A stretch of 64,000 nt of DNA from Acinetobacter sp. TR3. GTDB lineage: Bacteria; Pseudomonadota; Gammaproteobacteria; Pseudomonadales; Moraxellaceae. Shown here one piece after another: positions 1-8,045 of the stretch. The position numbers and the translations under genes are program-made. The stretch lies in the NCBI RefSeq assembly GCF_027105055.1, contig NZ_CP114264.1, positions 1,612,001-1,676,000 on the forward strand, in the 5' to 3' direction. The notes beneath the pieces were generated by a model that did no database searches, was not told the DNA's origin, and saw nothing but the letters and a program-made list of their open reading frames with translations. Each line of letters begins with the position of its first letter. The first letter of the stretch is position 1.

Positions 1-135
1 AGTGCGATGAGCTTTTTCACCGCAAAGCTAGGTGCTAAAGTGGCACATGCTTTATCACCGCAAATGTTAAAAAAATGCTTTGCTGTATTGTTACTTATTG
101 TCGGATGTTTTTTCCTTTTTAAAGGAATACGTTGA
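1..135 (+). CDS. TauE/SafE family permease, C-terminal end (partial)
   Basis: Only the last 44 codons are in the window, ending at TGA 133–135. The fragment reads as a basic loop with GAKVAHAL followed by one hydrophobic segment (FAVLLLIVGCFFLF). This is how TauE/SafE-type anion permeases usually end: a conserved G-x-x-x-A-H loop and a final membrane helix. The substrate cannot be told from the fragment. A full-length relative is encoded at 33348–34268. Confidence 0.7.
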   Translation, partial: SAMSFFTAKLGAKVAHALSPQMLKKCFAVLLLIVGCFFLFKGIR

Positions 136-232
136 AATATAATAGGTTGATTATTCAAAAGCTCATTAGATATGGGCTTTTATAAATTAGAGCTTAATGG
201 ATCTATTTTTTAACTCTTTGAGATATAAATAG

Positions 233-931
233 TTAGCAAATCAAGAGTAGACGATATTCGCCTTCATTTTCAATAGGTGCTCTATGAACACAAGGTAAAA
301 CGTGCTGCGTCGGGTGATCAACTGCTAGACGCCAAAGATGTCCTGAACCTAAATTTAAAGGTCTTGCATCAGGGAGCGGCTGGTAATGTAAATCGAAGAA
401 ATAATCTTGTAGAAAACTTTCAAATTCAGCTTCTGAGCCATGATGTAATTCTTTAAGTTTCTCTCTAATTTCAGGAATTAAAATCTTTTGCTCAACTTGA
501 TCGCTTGGCAAAATCTCACTTGCCGCACCGTGATAAGTACATAAAAAAGTATCAGTTGGGATGGGGGAACGATCAACATGAAATGAATACACATCAGTTG
601 AAATAAAATTTAACTCATCATCACGTTCGTAATTTTGAATTAAGTTAAGGGTAGGTGAAGCGCCGAAATCACTTAATAGCTGCATATCTTTTAAGATGAT
701 TTCTCTTGCTAAATGACCTTGTTCGGAAAGTTGCAAAGCCAATAAATCATCAACCGAAACCTCAGTGATATTTTCCTTTAGTTCAAGCTGTTTTACGATT
801 TCTTGAAAATCTCCATTCAGGTTTCTATACCAACAAATCGCATTTCTATCTCCTTGAAAATTAGAACCGACAAGTTCAGAGAAACTAGAAACCACATTAA
901 TTTGCTTGTGGTCAGAAAATGCATTCTTCAT
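233..931 (-). CDS. DUF1826 domain protein
   Basis: 232 residues, soluble, no signal peptide. It matches the DUF1826 pattern: an early ICWYRN motif, a central FHVDR...LCTYHGAASE block (about residues 118–138) and a C-terminal PCVHRAP...YRLLL segment. Conserved His, Asp, Arg and Cys suggest a metal- or cofactor-binding fold, but no reaction is established. In other proteobacteria DUF1826 genes often sit near Zur-controlled COG0523 GTPases; no such partner is present here. It stands alone, reads leftward and is separated from hipA by about 275 bp. Family assignment is fairly sure, function unknown. Confidence 0.75.
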   Translation of the reverse strand: MKNAFSDHKQINVVSSFSELVGSNFQGDRNAICWYRNLNGDFQEIVKQLELKENITEVSVDDLLALQLSEQGHLAREIILKDMQLLSDFGASPTLNLIQNYERDDELNFISTDVYSFHVDRSPIPTDTFLCTYHGAASEILPSDQVEQKILIPEIREKLKELHHGSEAEFESFLQDYFFDLHYQPLPDARPLNLGSGHLWRLAVDHPTQHVLPCVHRAPIENEGEYRLLLIC

Positions 932-1097
932 AAAAAAGTAAATAAATTAGAAAATATGTTTAATGATACACAGTTCAATCACGTTAACAACGATAGGTGG
1001 AATAGTATTTTTCAAACATTTATCTTTTCATGCCTTATAACAATGAAATAAAGTATTTTAAATAGATACTGAGAGTGATACTTTCCACAGCTCGTTA

Positions 1098-1197
1098 TGA
1101 GCAAATTTATGCTCAAAAAATCATATAAAAAATAATTATGCGCAAATATATTCACAAAAATAAAAAAATAGAGTATTTTTGAGAAAATAATTGCTCA
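1098..1197 (+). promoter_or_regulatory. Three evenly spaced operator-like repeats upstream of hipA
   Basis: A perfect palindrome TGAGCA–N6–TGCTCA lies at 1098–1115. A second copy with one mismatch, TGAGAA–N6–TGCTCA, is at 1180–1197, ten bases before the hipA ATG. A weaker copy, TGCGCA–N6–TTCACA, is at 1139–1156. Starts are exactly 41 bp apart, close to four helical turns, so all would face the same side of DNA. By analogy with hipBA autoregulation these are the likely operators for the HTH protein encoded downstream; that link is inferred. Confidence 0.6.
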
Positions 1198-1206
1198 TTT
1201 ATATCA

Positions 1207-2538
1207 ATGAAAAAATTAACAATACAGGCGTTACTTGATCAAAGTTGGTTTGATATTGCTGAACTTACGCTATTAGAACCGAAACTAGGCTCAGCAAGTG
1301 CTAGTGAATTAGCTTACGAGTTAGAATACGCAATCCACAATTTGGATAAACGAGATGAGCATGCCTGTAGTCTATCACTACCTGTACAAATACTTATAAA
1401 ACATGAATCTAAGTCATGGTTTGGTTTTTTAGATGATATTGTTCCATCAGGTGCTGCCCGCCGTTATTGGGTGAATTTTCTAGGCCTGCAAAGACTAACT
1501 CATGCAGAGCAAGATAGTATTTTATTAGAAAAAGGTGGCATCGCACCCGTAGGCAATTTGAGAATTAAAGAAGCTCTTCCAGCAATCAATCCTGAATCAA
1601 CTCTACATCTACGTTATTTTAGTCAAATTGATGTTGCTGATCGAAATGTAGATTTTCTTGAATATGCACAGCAAATGGGGGCAATTAGTGGTGGTGCAAC
1701 GGGAGCAGGTGGTGAAGCTCCAAAATTACTAATTCGTGCTACCAAAGATCAAAATATTTGGATTGATACTTATCAACAAAACTTTGATCAACCTGATCAA
1801 CACTATCTAGTTAAATTTCCTCGGAATAATCGTGCTGAGATAGACTGTAATATTCTCAGAGCAGAATACTATTATTATCAAGAACTAAAAGAATTAGGTT
1901 TCAAGACCATTGAAACAACAGAAATGAAGCTGATTGAAGGTGAAAAATATCCATCTTTATGGCTGCCGAGGTTTGATGTCGAATGGCACAATCAACAATG
2001 GCATCGTCATGGGCTTGAATCCATCTATTCAATATTAAATAAAGCTTCAGGTAGTCATCTCAATCACTTTGAAGTGATTGAAAATCTATGTAAGTTACTT
2101 ATATCTATTGATTCCGAATTTGATTCAACACAATTCATTTGTGAATGGTTACAAAGGGACTTATTGAATATTATTTTTGGTAATTCTGATAATCATGGAC
2201 GAAATACTTCATTTCTAAAAAAATCTGGAAAAATTTCGCTTGCTCCAATTTATGATTTCGCTCCAATGAAAGTTGATCCAGAAGTTGTTACAAGGTCAAC
2301 AACTTGGGGAAGTCCTTATGAGGAAGGAGGAGAATATCAATGGGATAAAATTACCCAAAAACTAGAACATTTATGCGATCCAAATTTATCTCTAACGACA
2401 TTAAAATCTTTGGCAAGTCATCTTGTTGGCTTAAAACAAAGATTACTTGATAGAGGTGTACCAAAGCAGATTATAGAGATACCAGCGCTTTCATTCGACT
2501 ACGTTGAAGCTAAATTAGAAAGATGGGAACTATTATGA
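1207..2538 (+). CDS. hipA: HipA-family serine/threonine kinase toxin
   Basis: 443 residues, the usual HipA length. Visible kinase features: a glycine-rich segment ISGGATGAGGEAPK (about 159–172), a LVKFP strand with the candidate ATP-binding lysine (about 201), a catalytic loop GNSDNHGRN (about 325) with the Asp/Asn pair expected in HipA, and YDFAPM (about 349) at the metal-binding position. HipA kinases phosphorylate targets such as glutamyl-tRNA synthetase and cause growth arrest; the target here is unknown. It overlaps the HTH gene by four bases (ATGA), so the two form one transcript. The toxin-first order is the reverse of E. coli hipBA. Confidence 0.9.
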   Translation: MKKLTIQALLDQSWFDIAELTLLEPKLGSASASELAYELEYAIHNLDKRDEHACSLSLPVQILIKHESKSWFGFLDDIVPSGAARRYWVNFLGLQRLTHAEQDSILLEKGGIAPVGNLRIKEALPAINPESTLHLRYFSQIDVADRNVDFLEYAQQMGAISGGATGAGGEAPKLLIRATKDQNIWIDTYQQNFDQPDQHYLVKFPRNNRAEIDCNILRAEYYYYQELKELGFKTIETTEMKLIEGEKYPSLWLPRFDVEWHNQQWHRHGLESIYSILNKASGSHLNHFEVIENLCKLLISIDSEFDSTQFICEWLQRDLLNIIFGNSDNHGRNTSFLKKSGKISLAPIYDFAPMKVDPEVVTRSTTWGSPYEEGGEYQWDKITQKLEHLCDPNLSLTTLKSLASHLVGLKQRLLDRGVPKQIIEIPALSFDYVEAKLERWELL

Positions 2539-2843
2539 ATATAAAAAATCAGACTCAAGATCGCCAACAAATCCTGATAGATCTATATATGCAATACTTA
2601 TTGAATGAAATAACATTGGGACAATTATTGGCGTATTTACGCAAAAACATTCTAAGTATGTCTCAAGAACAATATGCAAATTTAGTCGGTGTAAGTCGTA
2701 GGACGTTAACTGATATTGAACAGGATAAAGGAAAACTTACTCAATCTGTTTTAGACAAGGTCTTTAAACCACTTGGATTGAAAGCAGGACTTGTACCGAC
2801 TCATGAGCACATTGTGAAAAAAATTATTAAACCATTAGAATGA
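2535..2843 (+). CDS. hipB: HipB-like HTH antitoxin/repressor
   Basis: About 102 residues from ATG 2535, which overlaps the hipA stop as ATGA and has GGGA nine bases upstream; an in-frame ATG at 2523 is possible but buried further in hipA. An XRE-type helix-turn-helix is clear: LSMSQEQYANLVGVSRRTL followed by TDIEQDKG (about 43–70). HipB-type proteins neutralise HipA and bind operators in their own promoter, here presumably the three repeats upstream of hipA. The N-terminal 35 residues form a helical stretch of unknown role. Confidence 0.85.
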   Translation: MNIKNQTQDRQQILIDLYMQYLLNEITLGQLLAYLRKNILSMSQEQYANLVGVSRRTLTDIEQDKGKLTQSVLDKVFKPLGLKAGLVPTHEHIVKKIIKPLE

Positions 2844-2920
2844 GATCAATGGCAAAGTCTAACTCTGTGTACCAAGATTGTGTAACCTAAATTAAAATGC
2901 TGGGGCTAGGGTTTTGATAG

Positions 2921-3157
2921 CTAAGATTTCTGTTTGGCTTTTTGGCGTAAGACATACAAATATAAGCTTTCTACTTTTTCACGTGCCCATGGTGTGGTAC
3001 GCAAGAATCGCAATGATGATTTAACACTTGGATCTATGCAAAAACATCTAATTTCAATTTTAAGGCTTAAGCCTTCAAAGCCACCGTAGTAATCTAATAA
3101 TTCATCCAAAATGTCAGCAAGTTTTTTGCCATGTAGAGGGTCATTGGAGGCGTTCAT
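2921..3157 (-). CDS. VF530-type small DNA-binding protein (DUF2132)
   Basis: 78 residues, matching the VF530 family over its whole length: an N-terminal DPLHGKKL, a central LLDYYGGFEGL, then CFCIDPSVKSSLRFLRTTPWAREKVE, the most conserved stretch of the family. A VF530 structure showed a compact helical, double-stranded-DNA-binding fold; the cellular role is not known. It is the last chromosomal gene before the dif-integrated prophage. Confidence 0.85.
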   Translation of the reverse strand: MNASNDPLHGKKLADILDELLDYYGGFEGLSLKIEIRCFCIDPSVKSSLRFLRTTPWAREKVESLYLYVLRQKAKQKS

Positions 3158-3399
3158 AATAGATCAACCATATTTGGGGAGACGTCATTATAACCTGAGT
3201 GAGTTGAAATAGGTCAGCATCACAAGGCTGATGCAATCATGGCTTTAATCCATAAGCCTTTCGCGTAGCGGTCTGATTTCTGCATAACTTATATTACTAT
3301 CATTAGGATACTCAGTAATGTGATGTATAATCTTAGATTATTACGTTACTAAGCTATGGCAACAAACAGTGTTGTGTAGGCTACAGTCTCGGAGATCTT
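3158..3399. other. Gene-free chromosomal spacer left of the prophage
   Basis: No credible coding frame. It contains an imperfect palindrome at about 3311–3352 (CTCAGTAATGTGATG against TTACGTTACTAAG) and a weak dif-like stretch at about 3279–3306 (GCATAACTTA is shared with the phage attachment core). Neither is well enough conserved to call a functional site. Confidence 0.4.
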
Positions 3400-3428
3400 A
3401 TTTAACATAAAATTAAGTTATGCGTTAT
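3400..3428 (-). other. Left attachment junction (hybrid dif/attP)
   Basis: An 11-base XerD-arm match ATTTAACATAA (3400–3410) identical to the arm of the right-hand dif, a 7-base core AATTAAG, then TTATGCGTTAT, a degraded XerC arm (8 of 11 against the right-hand arm). This fits a junction with the chromosomal XerD arm on the left and phage core plus phage arm on the right. The exact crossover cannot be placed because the XerD arm is the same in both partners. Confidence 0.65.
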
Positions 3429-3455
3429 CCGATGTTCATAACAAAAAAATGATGT

Positions 3456-3487
3456 AAAAAAGGGAACATTAAGTTCCCTTTCTTTTT
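3456..3487 (-). terminator. Rho-independent terminator (bidirectional)
   Basis: GGGAAC (3462–3467), five-base loop, GTTCCC (3473–3478), with A6 on the left and a T-rich tract on the right. It can stop the leftward regulator transcript just before the chromosome junction. Confidence 0.7.
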
Positions 3488-3503
3488 GAGAAAAATTCGC
3501 AAC

Positions 3504-3584
3504 TCGGGGAGTCCACGTCTTCTAATGGTGGACTCTAGTCCCGAATTCGGGAAAAAATAGCGAAACTCACGCTTCGATTTCGCT
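3504..3584. other. Stacked hairpins at the phage left end
   Basis: Three consecutive secondary structures in non-coding phage DNA. A long stem TCGGG + GAGTCCAC (3504–3516) pairs with GTGGACTC (3528–3535) + CCCGA (3540–3544) around an 11-base loop. The palindrome CCCGAATTCGGG is at 3540–3551, so it competes with the first stem. AGCGAAA (3559–3565) pairs with TTTCGCT (3578–3584). Filamentous phages carry such hairpins as packaging signal and complementary-strand origin; which role applies is inference. Confidence 0.6.
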
Positions 3585-3595
3585 AAATATAATGA

Positions 3596-3817
3596 TTAGT
3601 CTGCTTTTTTTACTTCTTCGATATATTTTGTTACATCTTTGGCTTTTATGTCATTTAAGTGCTTGTAAAGCAAAGCATTAATTATATCTGCTTCCTCAAT
3701 TCTTTCCTTTGTTTCAATAATGAAATCCAAAGACAAACTTTTAATTTGCTCTGTGAATTCGCCACGAATTCTATAAGTTTTTGATAAATCAGCTTTTTTC
3801 ATTTCATTGTTCAACAT
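3596..3817 (-). CDS. Small ribbon-helix-helix-like phage regulator (predicted)
   Basis: 73 residues or 68 from an internal ATG at 3802, rich in Lys and Glu. KTYRIRGEFTEQI could form the beta strand and first helix, and IIETKERIEEADIINALLYKHLNDI the following helices of an Arc/MetJ-like fold. It is transcribed away from rep across a 93-bp intergenic region, the usual place of a lysogeny repressor in filamentous phages. I know no close relative with a proven role, so the repressor assignment rests on position and size. Confidence 0.6.
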   Translation of the reverse strand: MLNNEMKKADLSKTYRIRGEFTEQIKSLSLDFIIETKERIEEADIINALLYKHLNDIKAKDVTKYIEEVKKAD

Positions 3818-3825
3818 GGTTAAGT

Positions 3826-3846
3826 GTGATGATATTATTTTATCAC
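3826..3846. promoter_or_regulatory. Candidate operator in the divergent regulator/rep promoter region
   Basis: Inverted repeat GTGAT–N11–ATCAC, overlapping the start region of the leftward regulator and about 65 bp before rep. A related half-site ATGTGATG occurs at 3895–3902. A plausible binding site for the divergent regulator; not tested. Confidence 0.4.
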
Positions 3847-3910
3847 AAGTTGTGGCATTACGTGCAATTGTGTTATGTTTACGTTAATTCATTACATGTG
3901 ATGCTGTTGC

Positions 3911-5131
3911 ATGAACGATCATATTTGCATAAATATTCCATTCGCTGACCAGTACGTTTTATGTGGTCATGATGGTCTGTATGCATTTATTGATTTTGAC
4001 CCACTTTGTATGGATATTCCTCTAGCATCACGTTCCGTTCACATGAACTTAGACGGTACGTTAAACGCTTCCGCTTTATTTCATCCTTACGAGTCATTAC
4101 CTACACATTACACGGGGATGGCTTGTAAGGTTTTTTTTGATTCCTCGTACTGGCCGTATGTACAGATTAAGGCTTCGCCTGCAAAACTTTTACAAGGTCA
4201 CAATGTATTTGCTGACATAACGTTAGAGCAGGGTGCTGCCGAAATGCTTGGTTACTTGCACATGGCTTATCCAGTTCTTTGCGAAAAATTGGATATATCA
4301 AAAGCTTGGGTTTCACACATTGATGTCACGTATTCAGCTCGTGTTAAAGATCAGCACACAGCCAAGCAAGTTCTTGAATTTATGAGCCGTGTTTCAAACG
4401 GTCAAACACGACTTAGCAATAAACGCTATGACAGCACAACTTACTGGGGCGGTGAATCATCACGCTTAATTAATCACAAGTGCTATCTCAAACATGATGA
4501 ATATCTCATCCAGTTTGACGCTCAAAAGCAACTTGCGAAAAAGAATGATAAAGCTGCCATGCGTGTAGTTGAAATTATGTCAGATATTCGGTTGTTCAAT
4601 TGGACAGTCGGGTTATTACGTTTTGAATCACGTATGAAAAAACGATGGTTAGAACGTAACGGTGTACCTACTAACTTGATCGAATTAATCAAATTCGAGA
4701 GAGAAAATCCCAACCTTTTGCAAACACTTTGGATAAAAGCCACAAGTAGTATTTTTGATGCCTTGAGGGGTCAAACTATGAAAATTACAGACGATTCTAG
4801 TGTTTATCGTGCAATTGAAACTTCGGAAGTAGTTTTAACCAATAGCGGTAAACCATCGCCAACACGGGTACGTAATTTATTTGCTGCCTATTGTCTTATA
4901 CGTGAAAAGGGTCTCGAAGACCTTAAATCAAATTATTCAAAAACGGCTTTTTATAAGCTTGTTGCTGATTTATGTGAATGCGGTTTCTCGAAAGCGTATC
5001 TACAAAACTTGCACGATGACAAGGCTAAAAACATCATTCCGTTCGTGAAGCTCGTTGAGATCGACTTCAATCAACAACTGCCTGAGTGGTATGAACCGCC
5101 AGTGTCACAGTTTAACTACCTAATTGCTTAG
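3911..5131 (+). CDS. Phage/plasmid replication initiator, gene II/X family
   Basis: 406 residues. Family features: an N-terminal beta-rich half with SHIDVTYSARVK (about 132–143), the segment STTYWGGESSRLINHKCYLKHDEY (about 175–198) corresponding to the hallmark Y-W-G-x-x-S-x-R...Y-x-K-x-x-E of the II/X group, and a C-terminal region with LLRFESRMKKRWLERNG. These proteins nick the plus-strand origin and start rolling-circle replication; the second half may also be made separately (gene X type) from the internal ATG at 4779, which I cannot confirm. The next gene, the ssDNA-binding protein, starts 11 bases after its stop. Confidence 0.88.
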   Translation: MNDHICINIPFADQYVLCGHDGLYAFIDFDPLCMDIPLASRSVHMNLDGTLNASALFHPYESLPTHYTGMACKVFFDSSYWPYVQIKASPAKLLQGHNVFADITLEQGAAEMLGYLHMAYPVLCEKLDISKAWVSHIDVTYSARVKDQHTAKQVLEFMSRVSNGQTRLSNKRYDSTTYWGGESSRLINHKCYLKHDEYLIQFDAQKQLAKKNDKAAMRVVEIMSDIRLFNWTVGLLRFESRMKKRWLERNGVPTNLIELIKFERENPNLLQTLWIKATSSIFDALRGQTMKITDDSSVYRAIETSEVVLTNSGKPSPTRVRNLFAAYCLIREKGLEDLKSNYSKTAFYKLVADLCECGFSKAYLQNLHDDKAKNIIPFVKLVEIDFNQQLPEWYEPPVSQFNYLIA

Positions 5132-5142
5132 GAGCATATAGC

Positions 5143-5499
5143 ATGAGCGCAATTGAACAACCAATTTTAACAATCGCAGGCATCCGTAAATCACAGGGTA
5201 ATTTCCGTTCTGATGATGGTAAATCTGTTGACTACAGCAACACTGTAGTAACTGTTTTACAGCCGTTCAATGAACGTGAGATCGGTGAGGGTGCAATCGG
5301 CTTAAAGTCTACAGAGTACAAAATTAAAGGTGCTCAATTCTTCCATGATTATGAGCATGTAGAACTTCCTGCTAAAGCACAGCTTTTATTCAAATTGGAC
5401 GTATCAGGCAAAGTTCCAGTAGCGCAATTGATCGCACTCAACTTTGAACCGCATAAAGCATCTACAACAACAACAAAGCCTGTTGCTGCAAGTGCGTAA
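5143..5499 (+). CDS. Phage single-stranded-DNA-binding protein (gV-like)
   Basis: 118 residues, small and beta-rich: TIAGIRKSQGNFRSDDGKSV, TVLQPFNERE, KGAQFFHDYEHVELPAKAQLLFKLDVSGK, with a disordered Thr/Ala tail (STTTTKPVAASA). Size, position directly after rep and the start GGAGCATATAGCATG fit the gene V-type protein that coats nascent plus strands before packaging. Sequence divergence is high, so the assignment rests partly on synteny. Confidence 0.75.
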   Translation: MSAIEQPILTIAGIRKSQGNFRSDDGKSVDYSNTVVTVLQPFNEREIGEGAIGLKSTEYKIKGAQFFHDYEHVELPAKAQLLFKLDVSGKVPVAQLIALNFEPHKASTTTTKPVAASA

Positions 5500-5692
5500 T
5501 CGTCACCATTACGGAACGGTACATTACAGCCGTTCCATAGGTGTTTTAACTGCAAGTGATTTCAACAAGATCAACGAACATTTAGAAATCACATTGCAGC
5601 AATTACAACAAACAGACTGTGCTGATCAAGCCATAACAGATTTAAAACTCTTGATTCAGAAAGTCAGTCATAACGGGGAAATAGCAAGATGA
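5492..5692 (+). CDS. Small phage protein of unknown function
   Basis: About 66 residues if it begins at GTG 5492, overlapping the end of the preceding gene by eight bases; an upstream ATG at 5444 lies well inside that gene and is less likely. The body (SDFNKINEHLEITLQQLQQT...AITDLKLLIQKVSH) looks like two amphipathic helices, possibly a coiled coil. Its last bases overlap the next mini-gene as ATGA, suggesting translational coupling. No family recognised. Confidence 0.55.
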   Translation: MRNRHHYGTVHYSRSIGVLTASDFNKINEHLEITLQQLQQTDCADQAITDLKLLIQKVSHNGEIAR

Positions 5693-5805
5693 AATTTAAT
5701 TTTAGAGCTTACGTTCCAAAAGTTACGCCTGTTTTTACTGACTCGTACTGGAACTCTTATACATCTTGCGATTCGTGGTTTTGGTCAGACGAGTATTTCG
5801 CATGA
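5689..5805 (+). CDS. 38-residue aromatic phage peptide
   Basis: Starts at an ATGA overlap with the preceding gene and ends at an ATGA overlap with the next. The product has three Trp, four Tyr and seven Phe residues (for example DSYWNSY, SWFWSDEYF). No family recognised. The double stop/start overlaps in an otherwise tight operon are the main support that it is translated. Confidence 0.5.
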   Translation: MKFNFRAYVPKVTPVFTDSYWNSYTSCDSWFWSDEYFA

Positions 5806-5894
5806 GTCACTTATCTTACGAATGCTCTAAATGTGGCAACACATTTTTTTATGAACAGATTTATTTCCTGCACTTCAACAAGTGTAAAGGATAA
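5802..5894 (+). CDS. 30-residue zinc-finger-like phage peptide
   Basis: Reads MSHLSYECSKCGNTFF... and ends FLHFNKCKG. The spacing C-x2-C-x12-H-x4-C (Cys 8, Cys 11, His 24, Cys 29) is that of a single C2HC zinc finger. It starts inside the previous stop (ATGA). Single-finger mini-proteins occur between ssb and coat in some inoviruses, but I cannot name a characterised one. Confidence 0.55.
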   Translation: MSHLSYECSKCGNTFFYEQIYFLHFNKCKG

Positions 5895-5905
5895 AGGATT
5901 CGAGA

Positions 5906-6118
5906 ATGCAGATTGAAGATTGCACAGCTACAACCGTAATCAATGGGGTCAATTACTGCATTCTCGTCATACATCAAACATCGTGGATGGATGAGTTAAA
6001 CAGCATAGAGCCTTTAAAAGTTATAGCGCTGCTCACTACCACGATTTTGATTTGGTACACCGCATTCGGTGTTCGAACTGTTGTACACACTTTAGGTTCA
6101 TCAACAAAAGAGGATTAG
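5906..6118 (+). CDS. Small phage membrane protein
   Basis: 70 residues, preceded by AAAGGA ten bases upstream of the ATG. One strong transmembrane helix (about 37–57: LKVIALLTTTILIWYTAFGV) follows a short polar N-terminal region with two Cys. Its position just before the coat gene is that of minor coat proteins in many filamentous phages, which are usually shorter; the role is not established. Confidence 0.6.
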   Translation: MQIEDCTATTVINGVNYCILVIHQTSWMDELNSIEPLKVIALLTTTILIWYTAFGVRTVVHTLGSSTKED

Positions 6119-6121
6119 ACG

Positions 6122-6363
6122 ATGAATAAAAAGCAAGTCGCTGAAAAAGCAAAAAATACTACAACCGTGCTGTTGTAGCAACTGGCGTGACTATCGTAGC
6201 AACTTCACCTGCATTCGCAGCAGGTGCTGATGGTTCATTTGATTTAACAACTGGATTAGTAGCTGCATCTGTACTTACTGGTGTAATTGCTGCGGGTACG
6301 CTTAAAGCATTACCAACGTTTACGGCTTGGGGCGTACGCAAAGCACTATCAATGCTTCGCTAA
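6122..6363 (+). pseudogene. pVIII-type major coat protein, reading frame broken at an A6 run
   Basis: From ATG 6122 the frame reads MNKKQVAEKAKN and stops at TAG 6176–6178. Moving back one base at the A6 run 6151–6156 restores a complete coat precursor ending at TAA 6361–6363. It has a basic N-terminus (YYNRA), a signal sequence ending SPAFA, then a mature part of about 47 residues: acidic AGADGSFD, a hydrophobic helix VAASVLTGVIAAG and a basic end VRKALSMLR, the classic pVIII layout. The downstream frame has no start of its own (TGA at 6142–6144). The heptamer A AAA AAT has the form of a -1 slippery site. Lost base, sequencing error and programmed frameshift all remain possible. Confidence 0.8.
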
Positions 6364-6371
6364 TCAAAAAT

Positions 6372-6422
6372 AAAAAAGCGGGGAGGAGCGCACAACTGTA
6401 CGCACCGCACCCCGCTTTTTTT
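6372..6422 (+). terminator. Strong terminator after the coat gene
   Basis: GCGGGG (6378–6383) pairs with CCCCGC (6410–6415), extended by flanking A6 and T7 runs, around a 26-base loop. Filamentous phages typically have their central terminator directly after gene VIII, giving high coat and low downstream expression. Confidence 0.85.
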
Positions 6423-6439
6423 ATGGGAGTACATAAGAA

Positions 6440-6499
6440 ATGCAATTCTATTTCATCGTCATCACGCTAGTTGCGTTTTGGATTATCTTTGCACCGTAG
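6440..6499 (+). CDS. 19-residue single-helix membrane peptide
   Basis: ATG 6440 to TAG 6497–6499, with GGGAG eleven bases upstream. The whole product MQFYFIVITLVAFWIIFAP is one membrane helix. It sits between the terminator and the pIII-like gene; size and hydrophobicity resemble minor coat proteins such as pVII/pIX. Coding status rests on position and ribosome-binding site only. Confidence 0.45.
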   Translation: MQFYFIVITLVAFWIIFAP

Positions 6500-6512
6500 T
6501 TGAGTATTTCTT

Positions 6513-7724
<1,212 letters not shown>

Positions 7725-7759
7725 ATTTATTTACTGATTGGATTAAGGAGTAAAGATTA

Positions 7760-8044
7760 ATGGCTCGTATATTAATTGTTATTGCGGAATGGTTATTAAA
7801 AAATGCTATACAAAAAATGTTGATTGGTGCTGGTCTCGGTGTTGTTAGTTATTTAGGAACAATGACTGCTGTCAGAGTTGCATTTGATAGTCAAATTAAT
7901 TCTTTGAATGGTGTTGCACCTGATTTGCTCGCATTAATGGGCATTTATGGTGTCGATCATGTATTAAGTAGTTTTATCTCAGTTGCAATTTTTTTACTTA
8001 CGCTCAATTCGGGCAAATTAGCAATTCGTAAAATGGGGGCGTGA
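7760..8044 (+). CDS. DUF2523 family phage membrane protein (pVI-like)
   Basis: 94 residues with an AAGGAG ribosome-binding site. Three hydrophobic segments: about 4–14 plus amphipathic QKMLIGAG, 24–38 and 68–85. DUF2523 proteins lie between the pIII-like and Zot genes of many inoviruses and are regarded as minor capsid proteins equivalent to pVI. It ends one base before the Zot start. Confidence 0.8.
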   Translation: MARILIVIAEWLLKNAIQKMLIGAGLGVVSYLGTMTAVRVAFDSQINSLNGVAPDLLALMGIYGVDHVLSSFISVAIFLLTLNSGKLAIRKMGA

Positions 8045-8045
8045 T

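Noticed and set aside
803..1051. Rightward 82-codon frame overlapping the DUF1826 gene
   Set aside because: Mostly antisense to a recognised family; basic and Ile/Asn-rich composition typical of chance frames.
3279..3306. dif-like stretch with GCATAACTTA left of the prophage
   Set aside because: Shares ten bases with the phage core but both arms are poor; the site at 3400–3428 has a perfect XerD arm and fits the phage ends better.
5349..5555. Leftward frame antisense to the phage ssDNA-binding gene
   Set aside because: Fully antisense to a well-placed phage gene, no start signal.
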